Source: Butyrivibrio sp. (lineage in GTDB: Bacteria; Bacillota; Clostridia; Lachnospirales; Lachnospiraceae). From it: a stretch of 64,000 bases of DNA. The notes beneath the pieces are model-generated. The model saw only the letters and a program-made list of their open reading frames with translations. It was not told where the DNA came from and searched no databases. The position numbers were made by a program, and so were the translations under genes. Positions within the stretch are counted from its first letter, which is position 1. The number at the start of each line of letters is the position of its first letter. Positions 24,791 through 32,150 of the stretch are shown piece by piece. The stretch spans positions 1 to 64,000 of the forward strand of contig SVGA01000003.1 in the NCBI GenBank assembly GCA_015056575.1, written 5' to 3'.

Positions 24791-26007
24791 ATGCTTCCGT
24801 ACATTGTGAACATGGCCATATAAATTGCGATAACGATAAATCCGGCAATACCTGCGATAAAGATAAGAAGCGTAGGCTCAAGCTTTGAGATGGCGCTCTG
24901 CACTGCCTGCTCAAGCTCATTGTCATAATAAGCCGCGGTTACATCCAGTGTATGCTTCATTTCACCGGTCTCTTCGCCCACACCTATCATATCCGTCAGG
25001 ATGTCGGGCATGATCTCGGTCTCTCTCATGGAATCCACAACGGTACGGCCTTCCTCGATCCTTAAGACCATTCCTTCCACTTTTTCCTTAAAAAGGTCAT
25101 TGGTCATAACCTGACTGGTGATATGTATCGCCCTGGTAATGGGAAGTCCCGCTCCTATCATGGTGGCCATTGTATTGGCAAAAAGACTTGCCGCATTTAG
25201 CTCTGCTATATTTCCGAGAACGGGAAGTTTAAGCTGAAGCCTTGCCAGGTTCATCCTTCCGCTTGGAGTCCTCTTATACAGGATAAAAGCTGCCATAACA
25301 GCCGCGATGATTATTATCATGTAAAGGATATATTTGCTGAAGAAATTGGAGATTCCGATCAGCATCCTTGTCATAAGAGGAAGCTCCGTTCCAAGATCTT
25401 TAAAAATCGCCGTAAAGGTAGGAACCACCTTTACCATCAGTACCATTACAACAACTACCGCAACAGCAAGAACAAACAGAGGATAGCCCATGGCTGCACG
25501 AACCTTGGCGCCCATCTTAGTCTGTTTGTCAAAGTGCTTAGCCATGGATTCAAAGGCTCCCGCCAGATCTCCCGCAGCCTCACCGGCTCTTATGGTCTCT
25601 ATGAAAGTAACCGGGAAAAGATTTCCTCCGTGATCCTCAAAGGATGAGGAAACCGAGCGGCCTGCCTCAACATCATCCCCAACTGCCTGAAGGATCTTTT
25701 TAAGCTTCTTGTCGGAGACCTTGTTTCCTATAAGTCTTATGGCTCTTGAAATAGGAATACCTGCAGCCAGAATGGTTGAGAGCTGGTTGCACATAAGGGT
25801 GAACTCCTTGTTGTTGAGCTTGGAGCTACCAACCTCTACATTCAGGAAATCGGGAAGCCCAAGAGCTCCCTTAAGCTCCTTGATATCGATGACCATATCA
25901 TATTGCTGCCTTACTTTGGATGTGGCATCAACCTGATTCACCGCTTCTATCAAACCGGTAACCTTTTCGCCTGTGGCTGAAAGTGCTGTGTACTTATAAC
26001 TGTTCAC
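24787..26007 (-). CDS. pilC: Type IV pilus inner-membrane platform protein PilC (GspF family)
   Basis: 406 residues, the family's usual length, with two repeated T2SF domains (about 70-190 and 270-395) and three membrane segments (about 170-195, 215-240 and 375-400). Conserved elements include AGIPISRAI with RAGEAAG in the first repeat and GAGLPITRAI with GEETGEM in the second. PilC anchors the assembly ATPases and moves pilin subunits into the fibre. The ORF closes with an overlap into pilD. Confidence 0.95.
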   Translation of the reverse strand: MNSYKYTALSATGEKVTGLIEAVNQVDATSKVRQQYDMVIDIKELKGALGLPDFLNVEVGSSKLNNKEFTLMCNQLSTILAAGIPISRAIRLIGNKVSDKKLKKILQAVGDDVEAGRSVSSSFEDHGGNLFPVTFIETIRAGEAAGDLAGAFESMAKHFDKQTKMGAKVRAAMGYPLFVLAVAVVVVMVLMVKVVPTFTAIFKDLGTELPLMTRMLIGISNFFSKYILYMIIIIAAVMAAFILYKRTPSGRMNLARLQLKLPVLGNIAELNAASLFANTMATMIGAGLPITRAIHITSQVMTNDLFKEKVEGMVLRIEEGRTVVDSMRETEIMPDILTDMIGVGEETGEMKHTLDVTAAYYDNELEQAVQSAISKLEPTLLIFIAGIAGFIVIAIYMAMFTMYGSM

Positions 26008-26022
26008 CTACGTTACCCCCGT

Positions 26023-27075
26023 TTAGTTCATATTTCTGGTTACATAGTCTTTGTTCACGCAATAATGAAGAGCATTTTCTCTTGTTATAAGTCCTCTTCG
26101 AACCAGCATCACGATAGCCTGATCCATTGTCTGTCCGCCAATCTCTGCGCTGGTGGCAACCGCATTGGCGATCTGAGGTGTGTTTCCTGTACGGATAAGA
26201 TTTCTTATGGCATCCGTAACGATCATATATTCTGCAGCAAGGGCTCTTCCGCCGCCCTTCTTCTGGATAAGCTGCTGGGTCAAAACTGCCTGAAGCACCA
26301 TTGAAAGCTGAAGCCTTATCTGCTGCTGTGCTGCCTCAGGAAAAACCTGTACCATACGGTCTATGGAATCCGATGCAGATCCCGTATGCAAGGTTCCGAA
26401 TACAAGGTGGCCTGTTTCAGCTGCTGTAATGGCTGTCTCTATTGTGTCCCTGTCACGCATTTCACCGATTAGGATCACGTTGGGATCCTCACGCAGTGAA
26501 GCCCTAAGGCCCATGGCAAAGCTCTGGGTATCCTTACCCACCTCACGCTGATTTATGGCACAAAGGTCAGGTGTGTACATATACTCGATAGGATCTTCCA
26601 GGGTAACAATGTGGCGTTTATAGTTGTGATTGATATTGTCCAGTATTGCCGCAAGAGTTGTGGATTTACCGGAACCTGTTTCTCCTGTTACAAGAACGAT
26701 GCCCTTGTGGAGCTTGGGAAGATCCATTACTGCAGGAGGAAGCCCCAAAGTATCAAGTTCGGGAATGCGCTCCGAAAGAATACGAAGGGCAAGGCTTGGA
26801 ACTCCCTGCTGTTTAAACAAATGGATACGGCATCGGTTTCCGGCGAAGCTGTCTGCTGCGTCAAGCTCACCTGTTGTCATGAGTTCATCGAAATACTCCT
26901 GGGTCTTGGCCAGCTTTTTTGCAAGTAAAATACAGTCTTCCTCAGTTACAGGTGTATCCTCCATATTTTCAAGGTCTCCGCTCTTTCTGTACTTTGGCGG
27001 AAGCCCGCAAACGATATGGATATCAGATGCTCCTTCTTCCTTTGCTCTTTTTACCAGCTGTTCAATATCGGTCAT
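26023..27075 (-). CDS. pilT: Type IV pilus retraction ATPase PilT
   Basis: 350 residues. Walker A is GETGSGKSTT (about 132-141), the Asp box and Walker B follow (LREDPNVILIGEMRD), and the PilT-type AIRNLIR motif is near 287-293. A GTG at 27081 could start the frame, but the ATG at 27075 is better placed relative to AGGTGG (9-nt spacing). PilT powers fibre disassembly, so these pili should be able to retract. The gene is 15 bp from pilC and follows pilB. Confidence 0.94.
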   Translation of the reverse strand: MTDIEQLVKRAKEEGASDIHIVCGLPPKYRKSGDLENMEDTPVTEEDCILLAKKLAKTQEYFDELMTTGELDAADSFAGNRCRIHLFKQQGVPSLALRILSERIPELDTLGLPPAVMDLPKLHKGIVLVTGETGSGKSTTLAAILDNINHNYKRHIVTLEDPIEYMYTPDLCAINQREVGKDTQSFAMGLRASLREDPNVILIGEMRDRDTIETAITAAETGHLVFGTLHTGSASDSIDRMVQVFPEAAQQQIRLQLSMVLQAVLTQQLIQKKGGGRALAAEYMIVTDAIRNLIRTGNTPQIANAVATSAEIGGQTMDQAIVMLVRRGLITRENALHYCVNKDYVTRNMN

Positions 27076-27096
27076 GATCACGCACCACCTTTGTCT

Positions 27097-28815
27097 TTAG
27101 TCGTTCTCGTTGGTTATCCTCATAACTTCGTAAGCTGTGGTGATTCCCTCCAGTACAAGTCTTGCGCCTGCATCCTTCAGGGAAACAAAGTGGTTCTCAG
27201 GCTTCATGAGCTCTTCTTCGATAGCCTTTCTGCCTGCATTTCTGTAGATAAGCTCCCTTACCTCGGGAGTTATAAGCATGATCTCAAATACCGCAATTCG
27301 TCCGGAATAACCGGTGTTGTAGCAGTGCTGGCAGCCCCTGCCGTATCTGAACTTAAGTCCGGGCTGCATCTTCAGGTTAAGTCTTTCGACTTCGTCTCTT
27401 TGAGGCTCGTACTCCTCGCCGCAATATGGACAGATACGTCTTATAAGTCTCTGGGAAATAACACCTCTCAGAGTTGCGGATACAAGGTAGGGCTCGACTC
27501 CGATATCAATAAGACGGTCTATGGCACCGACAGCATCATTGGTATGAATGGTACTGATAACGAAACGGCCTGTAAGAGCTGCTCTCATACAGATCTCAGC
27601 AGTCTCGCCGTCTCGGATCTCACCTACGGATACAATATCCGGGTCCTGACGAAGGATAGCACGAAGACCGTTGGCGAATGTCATGTTGGTCTTGGGATTG
27701 ATCTGAACCTGGTTAAGACCGTCAAGGTTATACTCGATAGGATCCTCCAGGGTAACAAGGTTAACATCCCTGGTATTCAGCTCATTGAGCATTGCATACA
27801 TGGTTGTGGTTTTACCGGAACCGGTGGGACCAACAAGGAGCATAACACCGTTTTTGTAATGGATAAGCTTCTCGTACTTCTCCATATCATCGGGCCGTAG
27901 TCCCAGCATCTCTTTATCAATATTAGTGTTGGATTTGTCAAGAAGACGACATACTATCTTCTCTCCCCAGGCTATGGGAAGAGTGGACACACGCATGTCA
28001 ATGCTTTTGTTTAAGACGCTTGCAGCAAATCGCCCGTCCTGAGGGACTCTCTTTTCCGCAACATCCATACCGGACATTGTCTTTACTCTGGCGATAACCG
28101 AAGCAGTGATGTTCTTGGGTACCGTAAGGATATCCCTCATGATACCGTCAATTCGCATACGAACATCCATATCGTTCTCTCTGGGCTCGAAATGGATATC
28201 CGATGCGCGCTCCTGAACGGCGCGCTCTATAATAGAATTCACCAGACGGATTGTAGGAGCACTCTCGGCATCTCCCGTTATCACGTTGGATGAAATGATG
28301 AAGTCAAAGTTAGTAAGAGCAGTTTCGGATTCTTTATCTTCCTCGCCCTGCTCCTTGGTATAGTCAGCGATGGCCTTGTTGGCAGTCTCGTTGCCGTACA
28401 GTGAGTTAATGGCATGCTCAATGGCTGCCTTGGTGGCAATAAGGGGAACAACCTTAAGGCTGGTTGCTTTCCTTACCTCGTCCATAGCAAAGTAGTTTAA
28501 AGGATCTTCCATTGCCACAAACAGAGTGTCGCCCTGCTTCTGCAGAGGAACCAGGTGGTTCTGTTTGGCGGTGTTCCTCCTGACAATACGTGTCATCTCA
28601 CTGGGGATGTTTCTCTTGTTGAGATCCACGTAGTCTACTTCAAGCTGAGTGGCAAGAGCCTGGGCTATGTTTTCAGGTGTGACAATCTTATTGCTGATAA
28701 GGACTTCCCCAAGCTTCTCGTGAGTAAGCTTCTGCATGTCCAACGCAAAGTCAAGTTCGTTGTCAGTGATAAGTCCCCTCTCGATCAAAAGCTCGCCAAT
28801 TTTCCTCTTTGCCAT
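27097..28815 (-). CDS. pilB: Type IV pilus extension ATPase PilB (GspE family)
   Basis: 572 residues. It has the N-terminal T2SSE_N domain (about 1-150), Walker A GPTGSGKTTTM (about 324-334), LEDPIEY, a Walker B segment DPDIVSVGEIRD, and the zinc tetracysteine CPYC...CQHC (about 462-498) that separates PilB from PilT. The ribosome site GAGGGGGA is well placed. PilB drives pilin polymerisation. It is separated from pilA by a structured 250-bp gap (28816-29067). Confidence 0.96.
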   Translation of the reverse strand: MAKRKIGELLIERGLITDNELDFALDMQKLTHEKLGEVLISNKIVTPENIAQALATQLEVDYVDLNKRNIPSEMTRIVRRNTAKQNHLVPLQKQGDTLFVAMEDPLNYFAMDEVRKATSLKVVPLIATKAAIEHAINSLYGNETANKAIADYTKEQGEEDKESETALTNFDFIISSNVITGDAESAPTIRLVNSIIERAVQERASDIHFEPRENDMDVRMRIDGIMRDILTVPKNITASVIARVKTMSGMDVAEKRVPQDGRFAASVLNKSIDMRVSTLPIAWGEKIVCRLLDKSNTNIDKEMLGLRPDDMEKYEKLIHYKNGVMLLVGPTGSGKTTTMYAMLNELNTRDVNLVTLEDPIEYNLDGLNQVQINPKTNMTFANGLRAILRQDPDIVSVGEIRDGETAEICMRAALTGRFVISTIHTNDAVGAIDRLIDIGVEPYLVSATLRGVISQRLIRRICPYCGEEYEPQRDEVERLNLKMQPGLKFRYGRGCQHCYNTGYSGRIAVFEIMLITPEVRELIYRNAGRKAIEEELMKPENHFVSLKDAGARLVLEGITTAYEVMRITNEND

Positions 28816-28867
28816 GGTATCCCCCTCGCTGATTCAATTAGTCTAAGTCTTCGGTTGATGTAAAAAA

Positions 28868-28992
28868 TTCAATTCCATAAATGCAAAATATCCTCAGCAA
28901 AGCCATCCGGCCTTCATCAAAAGTCCGGTAGCCGCCAAGGTCGTAGTTTCTTATAATGCCCTCCCCGCTTGATTACGGGGAGGGGAAGTACA
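28868..28992. other. Structured intergenic element between pilA and pilB
   Basis: It holds a perfect 9-bp inverted repeat, CCCTCCCCG/CGGGGAGGG (28959-28984), plus a GC-rich segment at about 28899-28942 in which GGCCTT can pair with AAGGTC. On the plus strand the text GCAAAGCC-AT-CCGGCCT...GGTAGCCG resembles the 3' half of a c-di-GMP-I (GEMM) aptamer, but the 5' half is absent and the strand is antisense to the pil genes. Read on the minus strand, one frame gives HYKKLRPWRLPDF, a string I recall, without verification, from tails of hypothetical Lachnospiraceae proteins. A dispersed intergenic repeat is the simplest reading. Confidence 0.45.
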
Positions 28993-29067
28993 CTTCATAG
29001 ACAAGTGCTTGCAAAATGCACAATTATCTTCGAAATAATCGATAACTATAGTACATTTCAAGCGCTA

Positions 29068-29454
29068 TTAGTTAGTTGCGGTTACACCAGTAATTACACC
29101 ATCACCATCTTTTACATATGAAAGTGTCCATTTGTTGCTATCGCCTGCTTTTGGCTTAGCAGGAGTGAAATTGGCAGGGAACTCAGGTGTAGCTTTCCAA
29201 TCTGCGCCACTCTGTGTCTGTTTAACCTCCTTCGCCGTAGCAGGAACATCGGTAGGAGTAGGAGTGTCAAGTGCGGCTGCCATAGCTTCTGCATATGCTG
29301 AACGCAAGTTAGCTGCATCTGTAGCCTCTTTTGCCTTCTCCAACTGAGTTGTAAATACAGGAATAGCTACTGCTACCAATACAGCAATGATAGCTACTAC
29401 GATAAGCAGCTCAGCAAGTGTAAAGCCTTTGTTCTCTCTAATCTTCTTCATCAT
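29068..29454 (-). CDS. pilA: Major type IV pilin
   Basis: 128 residues. The leader MMKKIRENKG is followed by /FTLAELLIVVAIIAVLVAVAIPVF, a textbook class III signal with Glu5 and a long hydrophobic helix. The soluble domain is short (about 90 residues), with no cysteines. An upstream ATG at 29508 would add 18 residues, but starting at 29454 gives the normal leader length with GGGAG about 12 nt upstream. It is the first gene of the operon, has its own promoter and is far shorter than the 2738-aa relative downstream, so it is the likely fibre-forming subunit. Confidence 0.95.
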   Translation of the reverse strand: MMKKIRENKGFTLAELLIVVAIIAVLVAVAIPVFTTQLEKAKEATDAANLRSAYAEAMAAALDTPTPTDVPATAKEVKQTQSGADWKATPEFPANFTPAKPKAGDSNKWTLSYVKDGDGVITGVTATN

Positions 29455-29528
29455 GTTTTCTTCTGTCTCCCTTCTTTTTAGGTTATTTTGTTTAGCACTC
29501 CTCCTCATAATTTGGGAGTACCGGAATC

Positions 29529-29553
29529 AAAAAAGGAAATCCAGCACTTTCCT
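29529..29553 (-). terminator. Possible attenuator hairpin in the pilA leader
   Basis: On the minus strand AGGAAA, an 8-nt loop and TTTCCT are followed directly by a run of T, between the pilA promoter and its start codon. The stem is only 6 bp, so it may act as a partial or regulated terminator. Confidence 0.4.
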
Positions 29554-29569
29554 CCTTGTTTCTAATGTA

Positions 29570-29598
29570 ATTGTAACAATCGTATATCAGCACTTCAA
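29570..29598 (-). promoter_or_regulatory. Promoter of pilA
   Basis: TTGAAG (29598-29593), 17-nt spacer, TACAAT (29575-29570) on the minus strand. Confidence 0.7.
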
Positions 29599-29684
29599 GA
29601 AAAAAAATACGATTTTTTGATATTATTTTTATAAATTTGTATAAAATTTTTAGATTTTTATGATTCTTGGCAAACATTAATCAA

Positions 29685-29716
29685 ATACCCACTTCATGCA
29701 AATATGAAGTGGGTAT
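29685..29716. terminator. Terminator downstream of the hipA/Rpn-fragment genes
   Basis: A perfect 13-bp inverted repeat, ATACCCACTTCAT/ATGAAGTGGGTAT, with a 6-nt loop. On the minus strand it is followed by TTGATT. It separates the accessory genes from the pil operon. Confidence 0.65.
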
Positions 29717-29810
29717 AATTAGTCTAAATATTTAATAAAATTAATCATTAATTTCTTTTCGAACGCCTCCATGACATAGTAAAAGAAGCCTTCGTCACAA
29801 CTCTTGTTAT

Positions 29811-30212
29811 TTACAAAGAACTTATTCCATTATTCACAAGAACTGTCTTTACATAATCAACAGTCACATTTGATTTTGTTGCGATCAGCTCTACAGGCAT
29901 TCCGTCCTCAAATCTGGCCAGTATTCTGCCCTCTTCTCTGCCTTCTTTTATCCCCTCTTCTTTGCCTTCTTTTATCCCCTCTTCTCTGCCTTCTTTTCTG
30001 CCTTCCTCTTTTCCCTGATCATATATCTTAAACTCCGGTAAATCCAACACTTTTCCGCCCATGAAATCACCAACTTTCTTCTGAACGTTATCCTGTTTCA
30101 TAGTAAGTTTATAAGCTACACTATGTGTCAATTTAATGATAGCACTATAGGAAAGTGCTGACAACTCGCCGTTTTCCTGCACATTCTCGATGGTCTCTTG
30201 GGACGGAGTCAT
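29811..30212 (-). CDS. C-terminal part of an Rpn/PD-(D/E)XK nuclease-family protein
   Basis: 133 residues. The nuclease core is missing. What remains is a helical segment and the Glu/Lys/Gly-rich tail (EGRKEGREEGIKEG...), which is typical of the C-terminus of Rpn-family (recombination-promoting nuclease) proteins, then a short helix-turn-helix-like end (ELIATKSNVTVDYVKTVL). The ATG overlaps the hipA stop (ATGA), so the fragment is probably still translated together with the toxin. A second, shorter copy of the same 3' end lies at 32022-32150. It is either a truncated remnant or a small coupled protein; I favour remnant. Confidence 0.6.
   Translation of the reverse strand: MTPSQETIENVQENGELSALSYSAIIKLTHSVAYKLTMKQDNVQKKVGDFMGGKVLDLPEFKIYDQGKEEGRKEGREEGIKEGKEEGIKEGREEGRILARFEDGMPVELIATKSNVTVDYVKTVLVNNGISSL
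29932..30014. repeat. 24-bp coding repeats in the Rpn-like tail
   Basis: Three imperfect copies of CTGCCTTCTTTTATCCCCTC-like units. They encode the EGxKEGxEEGxK stretch. The shorter copy at 32022-32150 has lost this part. Confidence 0.75.
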
Positions 30213-31474
30213 GGGACCATTTTACTCTCAGCAAATGCCGGTCGCATATTTTCTATCTGACCACGCGACAGCCCAGATTCTTTTGCCATTCTTTCCCAAT
30301 TGTTCTGAACTACTGACAATATTTTCCCCGCATAAACATCAGCCTCTTTTTCAGAAATGCCAAAACGTGGCGCTGTTTGAATCGCCAGTTGTACAGAAAT
30401 ACTATTATCCATATCGTCTACCAAAAGTGATAATTCATCTCCATAAGGTATGGGATTCACATCGTATAATGGAGACAATAACCATCCTTTGGATGAAAGT
30501 ATAAATGCATGATTCCTAAGATGATCATCCGTATTGGAAACAGCCATATTAAAAACAATCCGCTTCCATAATTCCATAAGATCCTTCTTGGGATTGGCTC
30601 CATGTGACTTAATAAATCCTGCTATATCAAGATAACTTGCGCCATCTTCTGCCGAAGCGCCGTCTTTTTTCCCAAGTAATGTCATAGCAGAAGCAAAATG
30701 AATCCTTTTATTGCCATCTCTGTCAAATCGCCTTACCAGAAACGTACTTCCAAGTTTCGAAAACTTCTCCACCTTAGACTCAGGCACATTTAATCCACAC
30801 ATACCCGCAAGATCATTAACTATCTTTTCCCAAGCTCCGGTATCATTTTCATCATGTTTTGAAGGAAATTTTGCTATCCAAAGTTGCCCTTTAGCGTCAA
30901 CTACAGTAGCCTTGGGTCTTGCTCCTCCAAGTGATGAACCCGGCTTTATTAATTGATTGAGCCATTTATCGGTAACAGCATTCTCGTCATTTTCAAAATT
31001 TCTTGACGCCTCTTCTAATGTTCTAAGTGATGCCCATGGTGGTGTAGCTGTTTCTTTATCATCTGATAAAAAGGGTCCGTCAACATCCAGCTTTAACCGT
31101 ATGCCACCCATTCGAGTCTCATCGTATACCCCAAGAAGGTAATCACTGTCTAATAGTTTTAAAGGCTTTCTTCCCTCTTTTTCAGCCAGTAGTCGCTCCC
31201 TCTTATTCATTAAAACCCGTCCCCATCTATCCGGTGACGAATCAGCAAAAATACCGAATATATACTTATCCGTTGGATATTGTCTACCTGTAAAGAGCAA
31301 AAGTTCTGGGTCAAGGTTCATTTGTAGTTTATTCTTAGCCAGCCACTCTTTATCATATTCAAATGAATAGGTTTCTCCACCCCTGATCACTCCAACATTA
31401 AGCTTTCCAAGCAAAACAGGAGAATCACCGGAGAAATCATCATATACATATATGACCTTTTCTTCTCTGGACAT
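30209..31474 (-). CDS. HipA-family toxin kinase
   Basis: 421 residues. Recognisable parts are the N-terminal HipA_N domain (about 10-125), the glycine-rich SSLGGARPKA loop (about 177-186), the WIAKFPS lysine (about 196-202), FDRDG (about 250-254), the catalytic AVSNTDDHLRNH segment (about 312-323) and the metal-binding SPLYDVNP (about 335-342). HipA kinases stop growth by phosphorylating glutamyl-tRNA synthetase or related targets and are held in check by HipB. All catalytic motifs look intact. The partner lies immediately upstream, sharing one base, and an Rpn-like fragment is coupled downstream. Target unknown. Confidence 0.92.
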   Translation of the reverse strand: MSREEKVIYVYDDFSGDSPVLLGKLNVGVIRGGETYSFEYDKEWLAKNKLQMNLDPELLLFTGRQYPTDKYIFGIFADSSPDRWGRVLMNKRERLLAEKEGRKPLKLLDSDYLLGVYDETRMGGIRLKLDVDGPFLSDDKETATPPWASLRTLEEASRNFENDENAVTDKWLNQLIKPGSSLGGARPKATVVDAKGQLWIAKFPSKHDENDTGAWEKIVNDLAGMCGLNVPESKVEKFSKLGSTFLVRRFDRDGNKRIHFASAMTLLGKKDGASAEDGASYLDIAGFIKSHGANPKKDLMELWKRIVFNMAVSNTDDHLRNHAFILSSKGWLLSPLYDVNPIPYGDELSLLVDDMDNSISVQLAIQTAPRFGISEKEADVYAGKILSVVQNNWERMAKESGLSRGQIENMRPAFAESKMVP

Positions 31475-31794
31475 TAGTCACTCCTCCTTGAAGCCCTTTT
31501 TCTCGTAAGAAGATTCAGATCCTGCATCTGCCTTCCCATCAAGTCATCCTTCGCTACAAGAGTTAAGTCTTTGTCCATATTCCCAAGTGCATGAAGGACT
31601 GCTGCATATATTCCGATAGCAACCCCGGGATTTCCTGACTCTACCTTCCACAAGGAAGCTCTGCTGATTCCGGCACGTTCAGCAACCAGTTCAGTGGACA
31701 AATCACGCCTGAGCCTGGCAAGTTTGATCTGCTCTCCCATTGTTTTCAATATATCTTCCGTCACCGGCATTATATTATAAGAAGCCTTTTTCAT
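31474..31794 (-). CDS. HipB-like helix-turn-helix antitoxin
   Basis: 106 residues with an XRE-type helix-turn-helix: LGEQIKLARLRRDLSTELVAERAGISRASLWKVESGNPG-like spacing (about 15-55). HipB antitoxins bind their own promoter and neutralise HipA. The gene starts after a GAGGG ribosome site. Its stop overlaps the hipA start, and it has a consensus promoter at 31843-31871. The basic C-terminus (KRASRRSD) may contact the toxin or DNA. Confidence 0.9.
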   Translation of the reverse strand: MKKASYNIMPVTEDILKTMGEQIKLARLRRDLSTELVAERAGISRASLWKVESGNPGVAIGIYAAVLHALGNMDKDLTLVAKDDLMGRQMQDLNLLTRKRASRRSD

Positions 31795-31842
31795 AGCAAC
31801 GCCCTCGTTTTCTTTTATCGTCTCAAGTATTTTATGTTTACT

Positions 31843-31871
31843 ATTATAAACAATCTAATCATTAGTGTCAA
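31843..31871 (-). promoter_or_regulatory. Consensus promoter of hipBA
   Basis: TTGACA (31871-31866), exactly 17 nt, TATAAT (31848-31843) on the minus strand: both hexamers perfect. A promoter this strong is typical where an autorepressor such as HipB controls it. Confidence 0.88.
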
Positions 31872-31948
31872 CTTTAGCAGACATTATACTCAAGAGAGCC
31901 AGTTACGATTCGGGCCTTTTCAGCATAATCTAGTTCTTTTTCAAAGTA

Positions 31949-31975
31949 CAAAAAAGGCACCCCAACAGGGATGCC
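31949..31975 (-). terminator. Intrinsic terminator upstream of hipBA
   Basis: On the minus strand GGCATCCC, loop TGTT, GGGGTGCC, then TTTTTT. It would end transcripts of the repeat protein gene and its attached Rpn remnant. Confidence 0.85.
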
Positions 31976-32021
31976 TCTCTACCATTTTAACTATTTATCA
32001 AAAAATAAAGCCATTACCTTC

Positions 32022-32150
32022 AAGAACTGTCTTTACGTAGTCAACAGTCACATTTGATTTTGTTGCGATCAGTTCAACAGGCATGCCATCCTCAAATCTG
32101 GCCAGTATTCTGCCTTCTTCTGAACGTTATCATGTTTCATTGTAAGTTTA
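32022..32150 (-). pseudogene. Remnant of an Rpn-like 3' end, duplicate of 29838-30111
   Basis: Bases 32022-32114 match 29838-29930 at 87 of 93 positions, and 32117-32150 match 30078-30111 at 32 of 34. About 147 bp of the intact copy, including the 24-bp repeats, is deleted between them. The remnant has no start and ends exactly at the stop codon of the neighbouring repeat protein gene. Together the two copies form direct repeats flanking hipBA. Confidence 0.88.

Larger units (their letters stand above)
29455..29810. other. 356-bp intergenic region: pilA promoter and upstream terminator
   Basis: From right to left it holds the terminator of the accessory genes (29685-29716), a very AT-rich stretch, the pilA promoter (29570-29598) and a leader of about 110 nt containing a terminator-like hairpin (29529-29553). 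I see no gene in it. Confidence 0.7.
31795..32147. other. 353-bp intergenic region: hip promoter, terminator and Rpn remnant
   Basis: It contains the hipB promoter (31843-31871), an intrinsic terminator (31949-31975) and the decayed second copy of the Rpn-like 3' end (32022-32150). No gene is seen. Confidence 0.75.

Noticed and set aside
28880..28945. c-di-GMP-I (GEMM) riboswitch controlling pil genes
   Set aside because: Only the 3' half resembles the aptamer, the 5' GGCAAACC half and the P1b helix are missing, and the match is antisense to the pil genes. Kept as a possible structured element only.
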